From positions 62,001 through 126,000 of the forward strand of contig JAXHLP010000014.1 in assembly GCA_034522155.1 (NCBI GenBank): a stretch of DNA of 64,000 nucleotides, given 5' to 3'. The translations under genes were made by a program, and so were the position numbers. Within the stretch, counting starts at the first letter, position 1. Every line of letters starts with the position of its first letter. The DNA comes from Salinilacustrithrix sp034522155 (GTDB lineage Bacteria > Actinomycetota > Acidimicrobiia > Acidimicrobiales > Salinilacustritrichaceae). Positions 8,550-15,631 of the stretch are shown in pieces. The notes under the pieces were generated by a model. The model worked only from the letters and a program-made list of their open reading frames with translations. It did no database searches and had not been told where the DNA came from.

Positions 8550-9230
8550 CTACCGGTAGATCGTCGGGTCGGGGACCCCGGCCTGCTCGAAGCCCTGGCG
8601 CCGCAGGATGCAGGCATCGCAGTCGGCGCACGCCCCCGCGTCGGTCGGGTCGTAGCAGGTGACCGTGAGCCCGTAGTCGACGCCGAGCGCCACGCCCCGC
8701 TCGATGATCTGCGCCTTGGTCAGCTCGACGAGCGGCGCCCGGATCCGGTAGCCGTCCCCCTCGACGCCGGTGCGGGTACCCGCGTTGGCCACCGCCTCGA
8801 ACGCCTCGATGAAAGCCGGCCGGCAGTCGGGATAGCCCGAGTAGTCGAGCGCGTTGACACCGATGAAGATGTCGTTGGCGCCGAGCACCTCGGCCCAGGC
8901 CAGCGCGTAGGACAGGAAGACGGTGTTGCGGGCCGGTACGTAGGTCGACGGAACGCCCGCGCCGATCTCCTCGTCGCTGCGCCCCTTGGCGATCCCACCG
9001 TCGCCGGTGAGGCTCGACCCGCCGAACGCGGCCAGGTCGATGTCCACGACCCGGTGCTCGGCGACGCCGATGGCCGATGCCACCCGTTCGGCGGCGCCCA
9101 GTTCGTGGATGTGGCGCTGCCCGTAGCGGAAGCTCATGGCGAAGACGTCGTCGGCGTCCTCCCGGGCGATGGCGAGGCAGGTGGCGGAGTCGAGGCCACC
9201 GGAGAGCAGCACCACGGCCGGTCTGGTCAT
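8550..9230 (-). CDS. queC: 7-cyano-7-deazaguanine synthase
   Basis: QueC turns 7-carboxy-7-deazaguanine into preQ0 using ATP and ammonia. It has 226 residues, with the PP-loop SGGLDSAT at residues 10-17 and the C-terminal zinc site CYDPTDAGACADCDAC. It heads the minus-strand que run (queC, queE, phosphatase, queD, queF), which covers conversion of dihydroneopterin triphosphate to preQ1. GTP cyclohydrolase (folE), tgt and queA are not in the window. Confidence 0.95.
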   Translation of the reverse strand: MTRPAVVLLSGGLDSATCLAIAREDADDVFAMSFRYGQRHIHELGAAERVASAIGVAEHRVVDIDLAAFGGSSLTGDGGIAKGRSDEEIGAGVPSTYVPARNTVFLSYALAWAEVLGANDIFIGVNALDYSGYPDCRPAFIEAFEAVANAGTRTGVEGDGYRIRAPLVELTKAQIIERGVALGVDYGLTVTCYDPTDAGACADCDACILRRQGFEQAGVPDPTIYR

Positions 9231-9236
9231 GGCCCC

Positions 9237-9242
9237 AACCTA
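9237..9242 (-). promoter_or_regulatory. -10 element of leaderless queC
   Basis: TAGGTT on the minus strand ends six bases before the queC ATG. This leaves no room for a preQ1 riboswitch leader, and none is visible. Confidence 0.45.
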
Positions 9243-9267
9243 CGGCGACCCGTCCTGGGGCGCCCGG

Positions 9268-9298
9268 TTGACCCAGCGGTCAGGTGATGGCGTATCCT
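9268..9298 (+). promoter_or_regulatory. Possible sigma-70-type promoter of the ferritin-like operon
   Basis: TTGACC (9268-9273) and TATCCT (9293-9298) are separated by 19 bases, somewhat long. A leader of about 40 bases with AGGGGG (9333-9338) precedes the ATG at 9344, so this operon looks leadered, unlike many genes here. Confidence 0.35.
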
Positions 9299-9343
9299 GA
9301 TAGCGACCGTTATCGACGAACGTCAACGATCCAGGGGGACCGG

Positions 9344-10015
9344 ATGGCCGATTCGAAGAAGCCCCGAGCACCGTTCGCGCCGTGGGACCGCCGCGAGCTT
9401 CCCGGTGCGTTCAGCGTGGAGGAGACCGCCGCCCGGGTCGGCCAGTACAAGTGGATCGAGATGAAGCTGTTCGAGGCGCTGGGCGGCTGGGTGGCCACCG
9501 TGCCCGAGCTCGACATCAAGATGCGTCTCGGTACCCACTGCTACCACCACGCGTGGCACGCCGAGCTGTGGCACAAGCGCCTGCCCGAGCTGCGGGAGAT
9601 GAACCCCGACCGGCTCACGCTCCCGGCCAACGACGAGGTCGTCGCCTTCATGGATGCGGTGGCCGAGCCCGGCGAGCACGACCAGACCATCGAGAAGCTG
9701 GTGGGCGTCTACCGCGTGCTGATCCCCCACAAGGTCGCGGCCTACACGTACCACCGCAACAACACGTCGACCATCACCGACGCCCCGACCATCCGCTCGC
9801 TCGAGCTCATCCTCCGCGACGAACTTGCCGACTGGACCGACGGCACGCTGATGCTCACCTCGCTCATCGAGACCCCCGAGGAGGTCGAGCGGGCCACCGC
9901 CCACCAGCAGAAGCTCGAGAAGCTCCTCGTCGCGGCCGGCGGCATCTGCGGCCCCGGCACCATCGGCGACGCCTACGACATCTCCGGAAACGTCAGCGCG
10001 GAAGGTGCGGCCTAG
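9344..10015 (+). CDS. Ferritin-like-fold protein, unknown function
   Basis: This is 223 residues, mostly helical by eye. HHAWHAELWHKRLPE gives a cluster of His and Glu like the iron-binding helices of ferritin-like proteins, and a second Asp/Glu-rich helix (LELILRDELADWTDG) lies near residue 165. It precedes another ferritin-like gene by 20 bases, so the two probably act together, perhaps as a di-iron protein pair. ATG 9344 has a good Shine-Dalgarno (AGGGGG). The fold is inferred from motif resemblance and the neighbour; the reaction is unknown. Confidence 0.55.
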   Translation: MADSKKPRAPFAPWDRRELPGAFSVEETAARVGQYKWIEMKLFEALGGWVATVPELDIKMRLGTHCYHHAWHAELWHKRLPELREMNPDRLTLPANDEVVAFMDAVAEPGEHDQTIEKLVGVYRVLIPHKVAAYTYHRNNTSTITDAPTIRSLELILRDELADWTDGTLMLTSLIETPEEVERATAHQQKLEKLLVAAGGICGPGTIGDAYDISGNVSAEGAA

Positions 10016-10035
10016 GGCCGCCGGAAGGACACACC

Positions 10036-10884
10036 ATGCGCAAGCTCATCTCACCCGACGACCTCGGCCGCGACGACCGCTTCGAGCGCACCGAGATGAT
10101 GGACCGGGTCAGCGACCCGCGAAACGCTGCCGACGACTCCGGCCGCAGTCGCCCGGGCAAGCTCACCCCCGAACGCGCCGACGCACCTGACGCAGCGCGC
10201 GCGCTGATGCACGGCATCTTCGTGGGCGAGATCCAGGCGCTCGAGGGTGCGGGGCGCACGTGCTACGACTTCGAGGTCGGCAAGGGCAAGCTCGACGATG
10301 ACGAGGTGCCGTTCGAGTTGAAGCTCGACATGGCCCGCCAGTGCTGGGACGAGGCCCGCCACTGCGAGATCAGCGTGAAGCTGTCCGACTGGATGGGCAC
10401 CGAGATCGGCGAGTTCGGCGAGAGCGCCTTCCTGTTCCAGGCGGCGTGCAACCCCGACCCGGTCCTGCGTCTCACCGGCGTCAACCGGGCGCTCGAAGGC
10501 CTGGCCATCGACGTGTTCAACACGATGCGCGAGTTCGGCGACCTCGCCGGCGACCCGGTGCTCGAGTTCTGCGAGGACTGGATGCTGGCCGACGAGGTGA
10601 CCCACGTGAAGATGGGCTCCGATTGGCTCCGCAGGATGACCGCCAACGACCCGGACCGCCAGGAGAAGGCCCTCGAGTTCCAACGGGTCGTCGACAAGCT
10701 GTTCTCCCTCGGCGGCTTCCGAGGCGAGGAGGACGACAGCCCCGTTCGGCTCGCCCGCCGCTTCCGCGAGCTCGCCGGCTTCGACGATACCGAGATGAAC
10801 GACATCGCCGAGCTGTCACGTGAGGCCCGCGGCGAGGTCGAGGAGCGCGGCCGCCAGGCCCGCGAGACCGCGTCACAGAACTGA
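10036..10884 (+). CDS. DUF455-type ferritin-like di-iron protein
   Basis: It has 282 residues. Carboxylate/His motifs of a four-helix di-iron site are visible in order: GEIQALEGAGRT, DEARHCE, ALEGLAIDVFN and DEVTHVKMG (two ExxH-like pairs). This matches the uncharacterised ferritin-like DUF455 family, which resembles the MiaE tRNA hydroxylase fold. The C-terminus is Arg/Glu-rich. GGAAGGA lies upstream of the ATG. The stop overlaps the next gene's ATG by one base, so 9344-11456 is probably a three-gene operon. Confidence 0.7.
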   Translation: MRKLISPDDLGRDDRFERTEMMDRVSDPRNAADDSGRSRPGKLTPERADAPDAARALMHGIFVGEIQALEGAGRTCYDFEVGKGKLDDDEVPFELKLDMARQCWDEARHCEISVKLSDWMGTEIGEFGESAFLFQAACNPDPVLRLTGVNRALEGLAIDVFNTMREFGDLAGDPVLEFCEDWMLADEVTHVKMGSDWLRRMTANDPDRQEKALEFQRVVDKLFSLGGFRGEEDDSPVRLARRFRELAGFDDTEMNDIAELSREARGEVEERGRQARETASQN

Positions 10885-11456
10885 TGGCCGTCACCGTCGA
10901 GCCGTCGGCCTTCTCGATGGTCGACTACGACGCAGCGGAGATCTCCGCGCTCGTCGATGAGCTCGCGGGGTCACTGGGTCTCGGCGACCACGACATCCGC
11001 ATCGAGGTCGACGAAACCAGTCCGCTCGGCCGCAACTGGCTCGAGACCCTCGATCCGATCCACATCCACGTCGAGTCCGGGGCGCTCGAGGATCCCAAGC
11101 GGATCCGCCGGTTCAGCCGGCTGGGCGCCACCGACGTGCTCGGACGCCACCTGCTCCGCGCCAAGGACCGCTTCGATCCCGACTTCGGCGACGCACCCAC
11201 CGACGCCGACCTCTCGTCCGCGCACCGGACAGCCTGGGACGTGTACACCGTGGGCCGCCTGGTCCGGGCCGGCTTCCCGGCCAATCGCCAGCGCTGGCTG
11301 TACGCGTTCCGCAACCGCCACGGTTTCACCGATGCCGCCGACGACACCTTCGAGACGCTCTGGCTCAGCGACGGCCTCACCTGGTCACGCGTCGCCGAGC
11401 TGAGCGACGCGGCGGCGGCCACCAACCCGGGCAAGCTCGACCGCAAGCCCGCCTGA
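10884..11456 (+). CDS. Conserved hypothetical protein in the ferritin-like operon
   Basis: This is 190 residues, soluble and acidic, with no signal peptide or membrane segment. No known domain was recognised. It contains HIHVESGALEDP and, near residue 130, RAGFPANRQRWLYAFRNRHG, rich in Arg and aromatic residues. Its ATG shares one base with the stop of the preceding ferritin-like gene, which implies translational coupling and a shared job. Confidence 0.6.
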   Translation: MAVTVEPSAFSMVDYDAAEISALVDELAGSLGLGDHDIRIEVDETSPLGRNWLETLDPIHIHVESGALEDPKRIRRFSRLGATDVLGRHLLRAKDRFDPDFGDAPTDADLSSAHRTAWDVYTVGRLVRAGFPANRQRWLYAFRNRHGFTDAADDTFETLWLSDGLTWSRVAELSDAAAATNPGKLDRKPA

Positions 11457-11496
11457 GGCCCCGTCGACAGCGCGCCGAATCGCGGCGCGATCGGAA

Positions 11497-11502
11497 TAGC
11501 CT
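11497..11502 (+). promoter_or_regulatory. -10 element of the GNAT gene
   Basis: TAGCCT is six bases from the GTG at 11509, the leaderless spacing, and argues for that GTG over the ATG at 11521. Confidence 0.4.
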
Positions 11503-11508
11503 TTCACC

Positions 11509-12048
11509 GTGCGCGGGGCGATGATCGAGACCGAACGGTTGGTGCTACGACCCTGGCGGGACGCCGACCGGGACCCGTTCGCCGCGCTCAACGCCGACCC
11601 GAAGGTCATGGAGCACTTCCCCCGGACGCTGTCGCGCGCCGAGTCCGACGCGTTCGTCGACCGGCACGCCGTGCTGATCGAGGACAGAGGCTGGGGGCTG
11701 TGGGCCGTCGAGGTGAAGGACGGGCCCGACTTCATCGGCTTCACCGGCTTGGCCGAACCGGTCATCGACACCGACTTCGTGCCCTGTGTCGAAGTCGGCT
11801 GGCGCCTGGCCGCCGGCCATTGGGGCAGCGGCTGCGCCCCCGAGGCCGCGGCCGCTGCGCTGGCCCACGGCTTCGACGAGCTCGACCTCACCGAGGTCGT
11901 GTCGTTCACCTGGGTCGGCAACCACAACTCCCGCCGGGTGATGGAGAAGATCGGTCTCGACGAGCGCTTCGAGTTCGACCACCCGAATCTGCCCGGCCAT
12001 CGCCTGGAACGCCACGTCCTCTACTCACTGACGGCGAACGACCGATGA
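11509..12048 (+). CDS. GNAT family N-acetyltransferase (RimJ/RimL type)
   Basis: It has 179 residues. The start TERLVLRPW and the acetyl-CoA loop region (VGWRLAAGHWGSGCAPEAA) followed by NHNSRRVMEKIGL are the RimJ/RimL-like GNAT pattern. These enzymes acetylate protein N-termini, antibiotics or amino-acid derivatives; the acceptor here is unknown. The GTG at 11509 is supported by a TANNNT hexamer six bases upstream; the ATG at 11521 would give 175 residues. The last codons overlap the next gene (ATGA). Confidence 0.85.
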   Translation: MRGAMIETERLVLRPWRDADRDPFAALNADPKVMEHFPRTLSRAESDAFVDRHAVLIEDRGWGLWAVEVKDGPDFIGFTGLAEPVIDTDFVPCVEVGWRLAAGHWGSGCAPEAAAAALAHGFDELDLTEVVSFTWVGNHNSRRVMEKIGLDERFEFDHPNLPGHRLERHVLYSLTANDR

Positions 12049-12311
12049 CCATCTCGTCCCGCCTGCGCAAGCGCATCCGTCACGACTTCACCGAGTCCGG
12101 CGACGCCACCGAGGCCATCCGGCTCGTACAGCGCCAGACCGACGACGAGCGTCTCCAGGCGGCGATCGTCTTCTCGGCGGGCGGCGACATCGGCCGATTG
12201 CACGACGCGATCGAACTGGCCGACATCGACTGGCGCGACGCACTCGTGGTCGGCGGCCTCGACGGCGACGACTGGACCGCACGCCTCGACAAGGAGCTCG
12301 GCCCCGCCTGA
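12045..12311 (+). CDS. Small hypothetical protein
   Basis: This encodes 88 residues starting with a basic segment (SSRLRKRIRHDF) and ending acidic. The ATG overlaps the GNAT stop (ATGA), so it is likely cotranslated. The middle (RLQAAIVFSAGGDI) and the end (DWRDALVVGGLDGDDW) resemble small actinobacterial proteins of unknown role. No catalytic motif was seen. Confidence 0.55.
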   Translation: MTISSRLRKRIRHDFTESGDATEAIRLVQRQTDDERLQAAIVFSAGGDIGRLHDAIELADIDWRDALVVGGLDGDDWTARLDKELGPA

Positions 12312-12382
12312 CGCGCGGAGGCATGCGGCTCAGGCGGCGTTGTCGAGCCGGCGACGAAGGAGCGGGCGAGCAACGTCAACCG

Positions 12383-12415
12383 CTGGTCGTCCGGGACGAA
12401 GTCCCGGACGACCAG
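12383..12415. terminator. Strong bidirectional hairpin between convergent genes
   Basis: Perfect 15-bp arms (12383-12397 and 12401-12415) flank the loop GAA. It lies between the stops of the 88-aa protein gene (plus) and the ABM gene (minus). There is no U tract, as is usual in high-GC actinobacteria. Confidence 0.75.
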
Positions 12416-12416
12416 A

Positions 12417-12731
12417 TCAGGCGAGGTCGTGGGCGGAGATGCCCTCGAGCAGGTCGATGGCCGGAGGGGTGGCCAGCAGGCCGGCGCACGACTCGGCCAT
12501 CTCGACCATGTCGGCCGAGTCGAAGTGCGCCCGCTGGGCCTCGGGCGAGTCCCACTTCTGGATGACCACGTAGCGGTCATCGGTGGTCGCCGAGCGGCAG
12601 AGGTCGATGTTGCGGCAGCCCGGGTGACCGCGGGTGAGCACGACGTATTTCGCGAGCACCGGCAGGAGTCGGTCGGCGTCGGTGGTGTCGAACACCATCG
12701 TCACAATCGTCACCTCGACGTCATCTGTCAT
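12417..12731 (-). CDS. Antibiotic biosynthesis monooxygenase (ABM)-domain protein
   Basis: A 104-residue ferredoxin-like dimeric alpha/beta-barrel protein of the ABM/YgiN type. It has VTIVTMVFDT (strand 1), GHPGCRNIDLCRS, RYVVIQKWDSPEAQRAHF and a terminal helix. Members are cofactor-free monooxygenases acting on quinone-like substrates, haem-degrading enzymes, or stress proteins; nothing here separates these. It is alone on its strand, next to the sigma-factor gene, which is divergent. Confidence 0.75.
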   Translation of the reverse strand: MTDDVEVTIVTMVFDTTDADRLLPVLAKYVVLTRGHPGCRNIDLCRSATTDDRYVVIQKWDSPEAQRAHFDSADMVEMAESCAGLLATPPAIDLLEGISAHDLA

Positions 12732-12836
12732 CCGCTACTGCCCCTTCGACAGGCTCGTCCGGGATCGTCCTCTTGACCCCACGGGTATCGTGGAGGGCGA
12801 GCGCCCACATGATACGGGCGTGAGGAGGTACGGCAC

Positions 12837-13772
12837 GTGCCCGAGGAACGTGGAGATCGTGAGGATCAGGACTTGGTCCGCCTCTACCTCCGCGACATCG
12901 GCCGCTACCCCCTGCTCACCAAGGACGACGAGGTCCGGCTGAGCAAGCAGGTCGAAGCCGGCCGCGACGCCGCCGAACGCCTCGGATCCGTCGACGACGT
13001 CGACGCCCGCGAGAAGGCGCGGTTGCGGCGGGCCGTGCGCCGGGGCGACGCCGCGCACCGCCAGTTCGTCCTCGCCAACCTCCGTCTGGTCGTCTCGATC
13101 GCCAAGCGCTACCAGGCCAGCGGGTTGCCGCTGCTCGACCTGGTGCAGGAGGGCAACCTCGGCCTCATGCACGCCGTCGAGAAGTTCGACTGGCGCAAGG
13201 GCTTCAAGTTCTCCACCTACGCCACCTGGTGGATCCGTCAGGCCATCACCCGCGGCATCGCGAACACGGGCCGGACGATTCGCCTTCCCGTGCATGCCGG
13301 CGACGTGGTCGCCCAGGTCCAGAAGACCCGCAACCGCTTGGAAGGCGAGCTCGGCCGATCCCCCGCGTTTCGCGAGCTGGCCGCCGAGCTCGAGCTCCCC
13401 GAATCGAGGATCGTCGAGGCGCTCCGCCACGCGGTCGAGCCGGTGTCGCTCTCCGAACCCATCGGCGAAGAGGGCGAGATGGAGCGGGGCGACCTCGTCG
13501 AGGACGAGTCCACCCCACTACCGTTCGACGCCGTGGCCGCCACGCTGCTGCACGGCGAGGTCGACACGATGCTCGTCGGCCTCGACGAACGCGAGCGCGA
13601 GGTGCTCCGGCTCCGCTACGGACTCGACCGGGGCGAGCCCCGGACCCTCGAAGCGGTGGGCGACCACTTCCACCTGACGCGCGAGCGCGTCCGACAGATC
13701 GAGGCCAAGGCGATGAGCAAGCTCCGCCATCCGAGCCACGAGACCACTGCACGCGATCTGCTCGCCGTCTGA
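12837..13772 (+). CDS. RNA polymerase sigma factor, sigma-70 family (group 1/2)
   Basis: It has 311 residues. Region 1.2/2 starts at DLVRLYLRDIG, region 2 has ANLRLVVSIAKRYQ, LLDLVQEGNLGLMHAVEKFD and FSTYATWWIRQAI, and region 4 ends with LTRERVRQIEAKAMSKLRHP. This is the domain set of primary or primary-like sigma factors. The short N-terminus (no region 1.1) and the divergent region 3 suggest a group 2 paralogue (SigB/HrdB-like) rather than the principal SigA, but this cannot be settled here. The GTG start has a strong Shine-Dalgarno, GAGGAGGT. Confidence 0.9.
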   Translation: MPEERGDREDQDLVRLYLRDIGRYPLLTKDDEVRLSKQVEAGRDAAERLGSVDDVDAREKARLRRAVRRGDAAHRQFVLANLRLVVSIAKRYQASGLPLLDLVQEGNLGLMHAVEKFDWRKGFKFSTYATWWIRQAITRGIANTGRTIRLPVHAGDVVAQVQKTRNRLEGELGRSPAFRELAAELELPESRIVEALRHAVEPVSLSEPIGEEGEMERGDLVEDESTPLPFDAVAATLLHGEVDTMLVGLDEREREVLRLRYGLDRGEPRTLEAVGDHFHLTRERVRQIEAKAMSKLRHPSHETTARDLLAV

Positions 13773-13783
13773 CGCCGCGCGCC

Positions 13784-13789
13784 TATGGT
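13784..13789 (+). promoter_or_regulatory. -10 element of the 24-aa peptide gene
   Basis: TATGGT ends six bases before the ATG at 13796, matching the leaderless pattern and supporting expression of the small gene. Confidence 0.45.
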
Positions 13790-13795
13790 GCGCAC

Positions 13796-13870
13796 ATGAA
13801 GAAGCTGATCCTCATCGCCGTGCTCATCGCGCTGGTGGCCACCGCCGCCAAGAAGGCCCGGCACGTGTAG
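13796..13870 (+). CDS. 24-residue membrane peptide
   Basis: The sequence is MKKLILIAVLIALVAT followed by AAKKARHV: two lysines, about 15 hydrophobic residues, then a basic tail. It would insert as a single transmembrane helix. It resembles the N-terminal half of the actinobacterial DLW-39 small proteins but lacks their acidic tail. The case for a real gene is the ATG, the TATGGT hexamer at leaderless spacing, and two hairpins directly downstream. Function unknown. Confidence 0.5.
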   Translation: MKKLILIAVLIALVATAAKKARHV

Positions 13871-13877
13871 GCCGCTC

Positions 13878-13935
13878 CTCGCTCGCTGAGCGAGCTCGTC
13901 GCTTCTGAAGTTCTTCGGCGGGGCCTGAGAACTTC
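13878..13935. terminator. Two hairpins downstream of the small peptide gene
   Basis: The first has 7-bp arms CTCGCTC/GAGCGAG (13878-13894, 3-base loop). The second has 8-bp arms GAAGTTCT/AGAACTTC (13907-13914 and 13928-13935). They lie between convergent genes and probably end both transcripts. Confidence 0.55.
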
Positions 13936-13960
13936 CCTCGCACACAGTGGTGCGCAGTGC

Positions 13961-14839
13961 TCAGCGGTCGAGGAAGCGCTGGGCCTGAGCGACGGCGTCC
14001 TGCCACCACGACGCCGGTGGCGGGAGCCTGGTGCGTGCCCGCCAGTACCACCAGCCCGCACCGGCGGCGGCTGCGCCGCCCGCGACCACGAGTGACCCCA
14101 CGCCGAGCGCGGTGGCCGAGGGCATCTCCACGCGCTCGCGCAGGGGTACCCGTTTGGAGAAGTGGACGATCTCCCAGCCGCGTTCACGTGCCAGCTTGGC
14201 CAGCTCGCGGTCGGGGTTGACCGCCACCGGGTGGCCGACGACGCCGAGCATGGGCGCGTCGGTGGCCGAGTCGGAGTACGCGAACGACTCGGCGAGATCG
14301 ATGCCGTCGCGCTCGGCGATCTCCTCCATGATGCGGGCCTTCTCCGGCCCGTAGCAGTAGAACTCGACGTCGCCGGTGTAGCGGCCGTCGTCGTCGAGCA
14401 CCGCACGTGTGGCGATGGCCTCGTCGGCGCCGAGGTACTGGGCGAGCGGCGACACGATCTCCTCCGGCGAGGCGGAGACGATGAAGACCTTGCGGCCGGC
14501 GTCCTGGTGCATGCGCAGCAGGTCGAGCGCCTCGTCGAAGACGATGGGCTCGACCACCTCGGTGAGTGTCTCGCGCACCAGCGCGGCGACCCGACGTTGC
14601 TCCCAGCCAGCCGAGACCCGCAGGGCAGCGTCGCGCACCTTCGCGAGGCGCGGCTCGTCGGCGCCCAACGTCAGATAGATCAGCTGCGCCCACAGCGCCC
14701 GGAGCAGGAGGCGTCGTGACACGAGTCCCTCGCGACGCAACGGCGCGCCGAAGGCCACCATCGAGGGTCGGGCGATCACCGTCTTGTCGAGATCGAAGAA
14801 GGCGGCCTGCACTGCGCGAAGGATAGGAGGACGAGACAT
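13961..14839 (-). CDS. HAD-IB family phosphatase with C-terminal membrane segment
   Basis: It has 292 residues. Motif I is FFDLDKTVI, motif II FIVSASPEEIV, and motif IV YSDSATDAPML, the SerB/HAD-IB pattern (TIGR01490-like phosphoserine-phosphatase relatives). A hydrophobic stretch GSLVVAGGAAAAGAGWWYW near the C-terminus should be one membrane helix, with a short tail outside it. Related actinobacterial proteins lie in phospholipid or cell-envelope pathways, but the substrate is unknown. It is divergent from the Tad pilus genes. Confidence 0.82.
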   Translation of the reverse strand: MSRPPILRAVQAAFFDLDKTVIARPSMVAFGAPLRREGLVSRRLLLRALWAQLIYLTLGADEPRLAKVRDAALRVSAGWEQRRVAALVRETLTEVVEPIVFDEALDLLRMHQDAGRKVFIVSASPEEIVSPLAQYLGADEAIATRAVLDDDGRYTGDVEFYCYGPEKARIMEEIAERDGIDLAESFAYSDSATDAPMLGVVGHPVAVNPDRELAKLARERGWEIVHFSKRVPLRERVEMPSATALGVGSLVVAGGAAAAGAGWWYWRARTRLPPPASWWQDAVAQAQRFLDR

Positions 14840-14971
14840 CGACCCCGACTCATCGCCCCGACCGTTGCGCCCGACCGGGGCCGTTGCTAGCTTCGTGCAC
14901 GACTTCCCCCTCCGGCCGCCACGGCCGCCCGTCGACCGGGTCGTGGCCGATGCCCTGAAAGGGAAGTCATC

Positions 14972-15631
14972 GTGCTCATCGCCTACTGGGCCGCCAAGGG
15001 TGGCAGCGGCGCCACCGTGCTGGCCGCCGCCCACGCGCTCCGAGCCGGGCTCGCCGCGCCCACGCTCCTCGTCGACCTCGACGGCGATCTCCCGGGCGCG
15101 CTCGGCGTGCCCACGCCCGAGGCGGGTGTCGCCGACTGGTGTGCGGCCGGCCGCGACGTACCCGCCGACGCGCTCGAACGCATCGCCGTCCCGGTCGGAC
15201 CCAACCTCGCGCTGATCGGGCGGGGCCGGGGTCCGCTGGACGAGCGTCGAGCCCGCGTCCTGGCCGGCATGCTCGCCCGGTCGGCCCGTACCGTGATCGC
15301 CGACTGCGGCTCCCAGCCCGGCCCCGCCGCCAGCACCGTGGCCCGCGCCGCCGATCGCAGCATCCTCGTCACCCGCGCCTGCTACCTGGCGGTGCGCCGC
15401 ATGCACGACATCGAGCTCGCGCCAACCGAGGTCGCGTTGGTGCAGGAGAAGCAGCGGGCGCTCGCCGGCGACGACATCGCCACCGCAGTCGGCGCACCGA
15501 TCCGGACCCGCGTGGCGATCGACCCGGCCGTGGCGCGGGCCGTCGATTCGGGGCTCCTCGCCAACCGAATGCCCCGGGCCCTCGCCCGCGCGCTCGCCGG
15601 TGCACGCGCGACCCGCGCCCTCGCGTCATGA
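14972..15631 (+). CDS. Pilus assembly ATPase of the ParA/MinD type (CpaE/TadZ-like)
   Basis: It has 219 residues. A deviant Walker A (AAKGGSGATVLA) and LLVDLDGDLPGALG place it among the MinD/ParA ATPases that localise Tad/Flp secretion machines. It lacks the receiver domain of full-length CpaE, as is common in actinobacteria. The GTG at 14972 follows GAAAGGGAAG. Its stop overlaps the start of the CpaF gene (ATGA), so it heads the Tad operon. Confidence 0.8.
   Translation: MLIAYWAAKGGSGATVLAAAHALRAGLAAPTLLVDLDGDLPGALGVPTPEAGVADWCAAGRDVPADALERIAVPVGPNLALIGRGRGPLDERRARVLAGMLARSARTVIADCGSQPGPAASTVARAADRSILVTRACYLAVRRMHDIELAPTEVALVQEKQRALAGDDIATAVGAPIRTRVAIDPAVARAVDSGLLANRMPRALARALAGARATRALAS

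Noticed and set aside
6391..9230. 7-deazaguanine DNA modification (dpd) system
   Set aside because: queF is present and no dpd-type DNA transglycosylase or dpd helicase gene lies nearby; plain queuosine synthesis is enough.
9231..9343. Possible preQ1 riboswitch between queC and the ferritin-like operon
   Set aside because: The queC -10-like TAGGTT is only six bases from the ATG, leaving no leader, and no pseudoknot-like conserved preQ1 core was seen.
12772..12796. Promoter TTGACC ... TATCGT upstream of the sigma-factor gene
   Set aside because: The spacer is only 8 bases, too short for a sigma-70 promoter.
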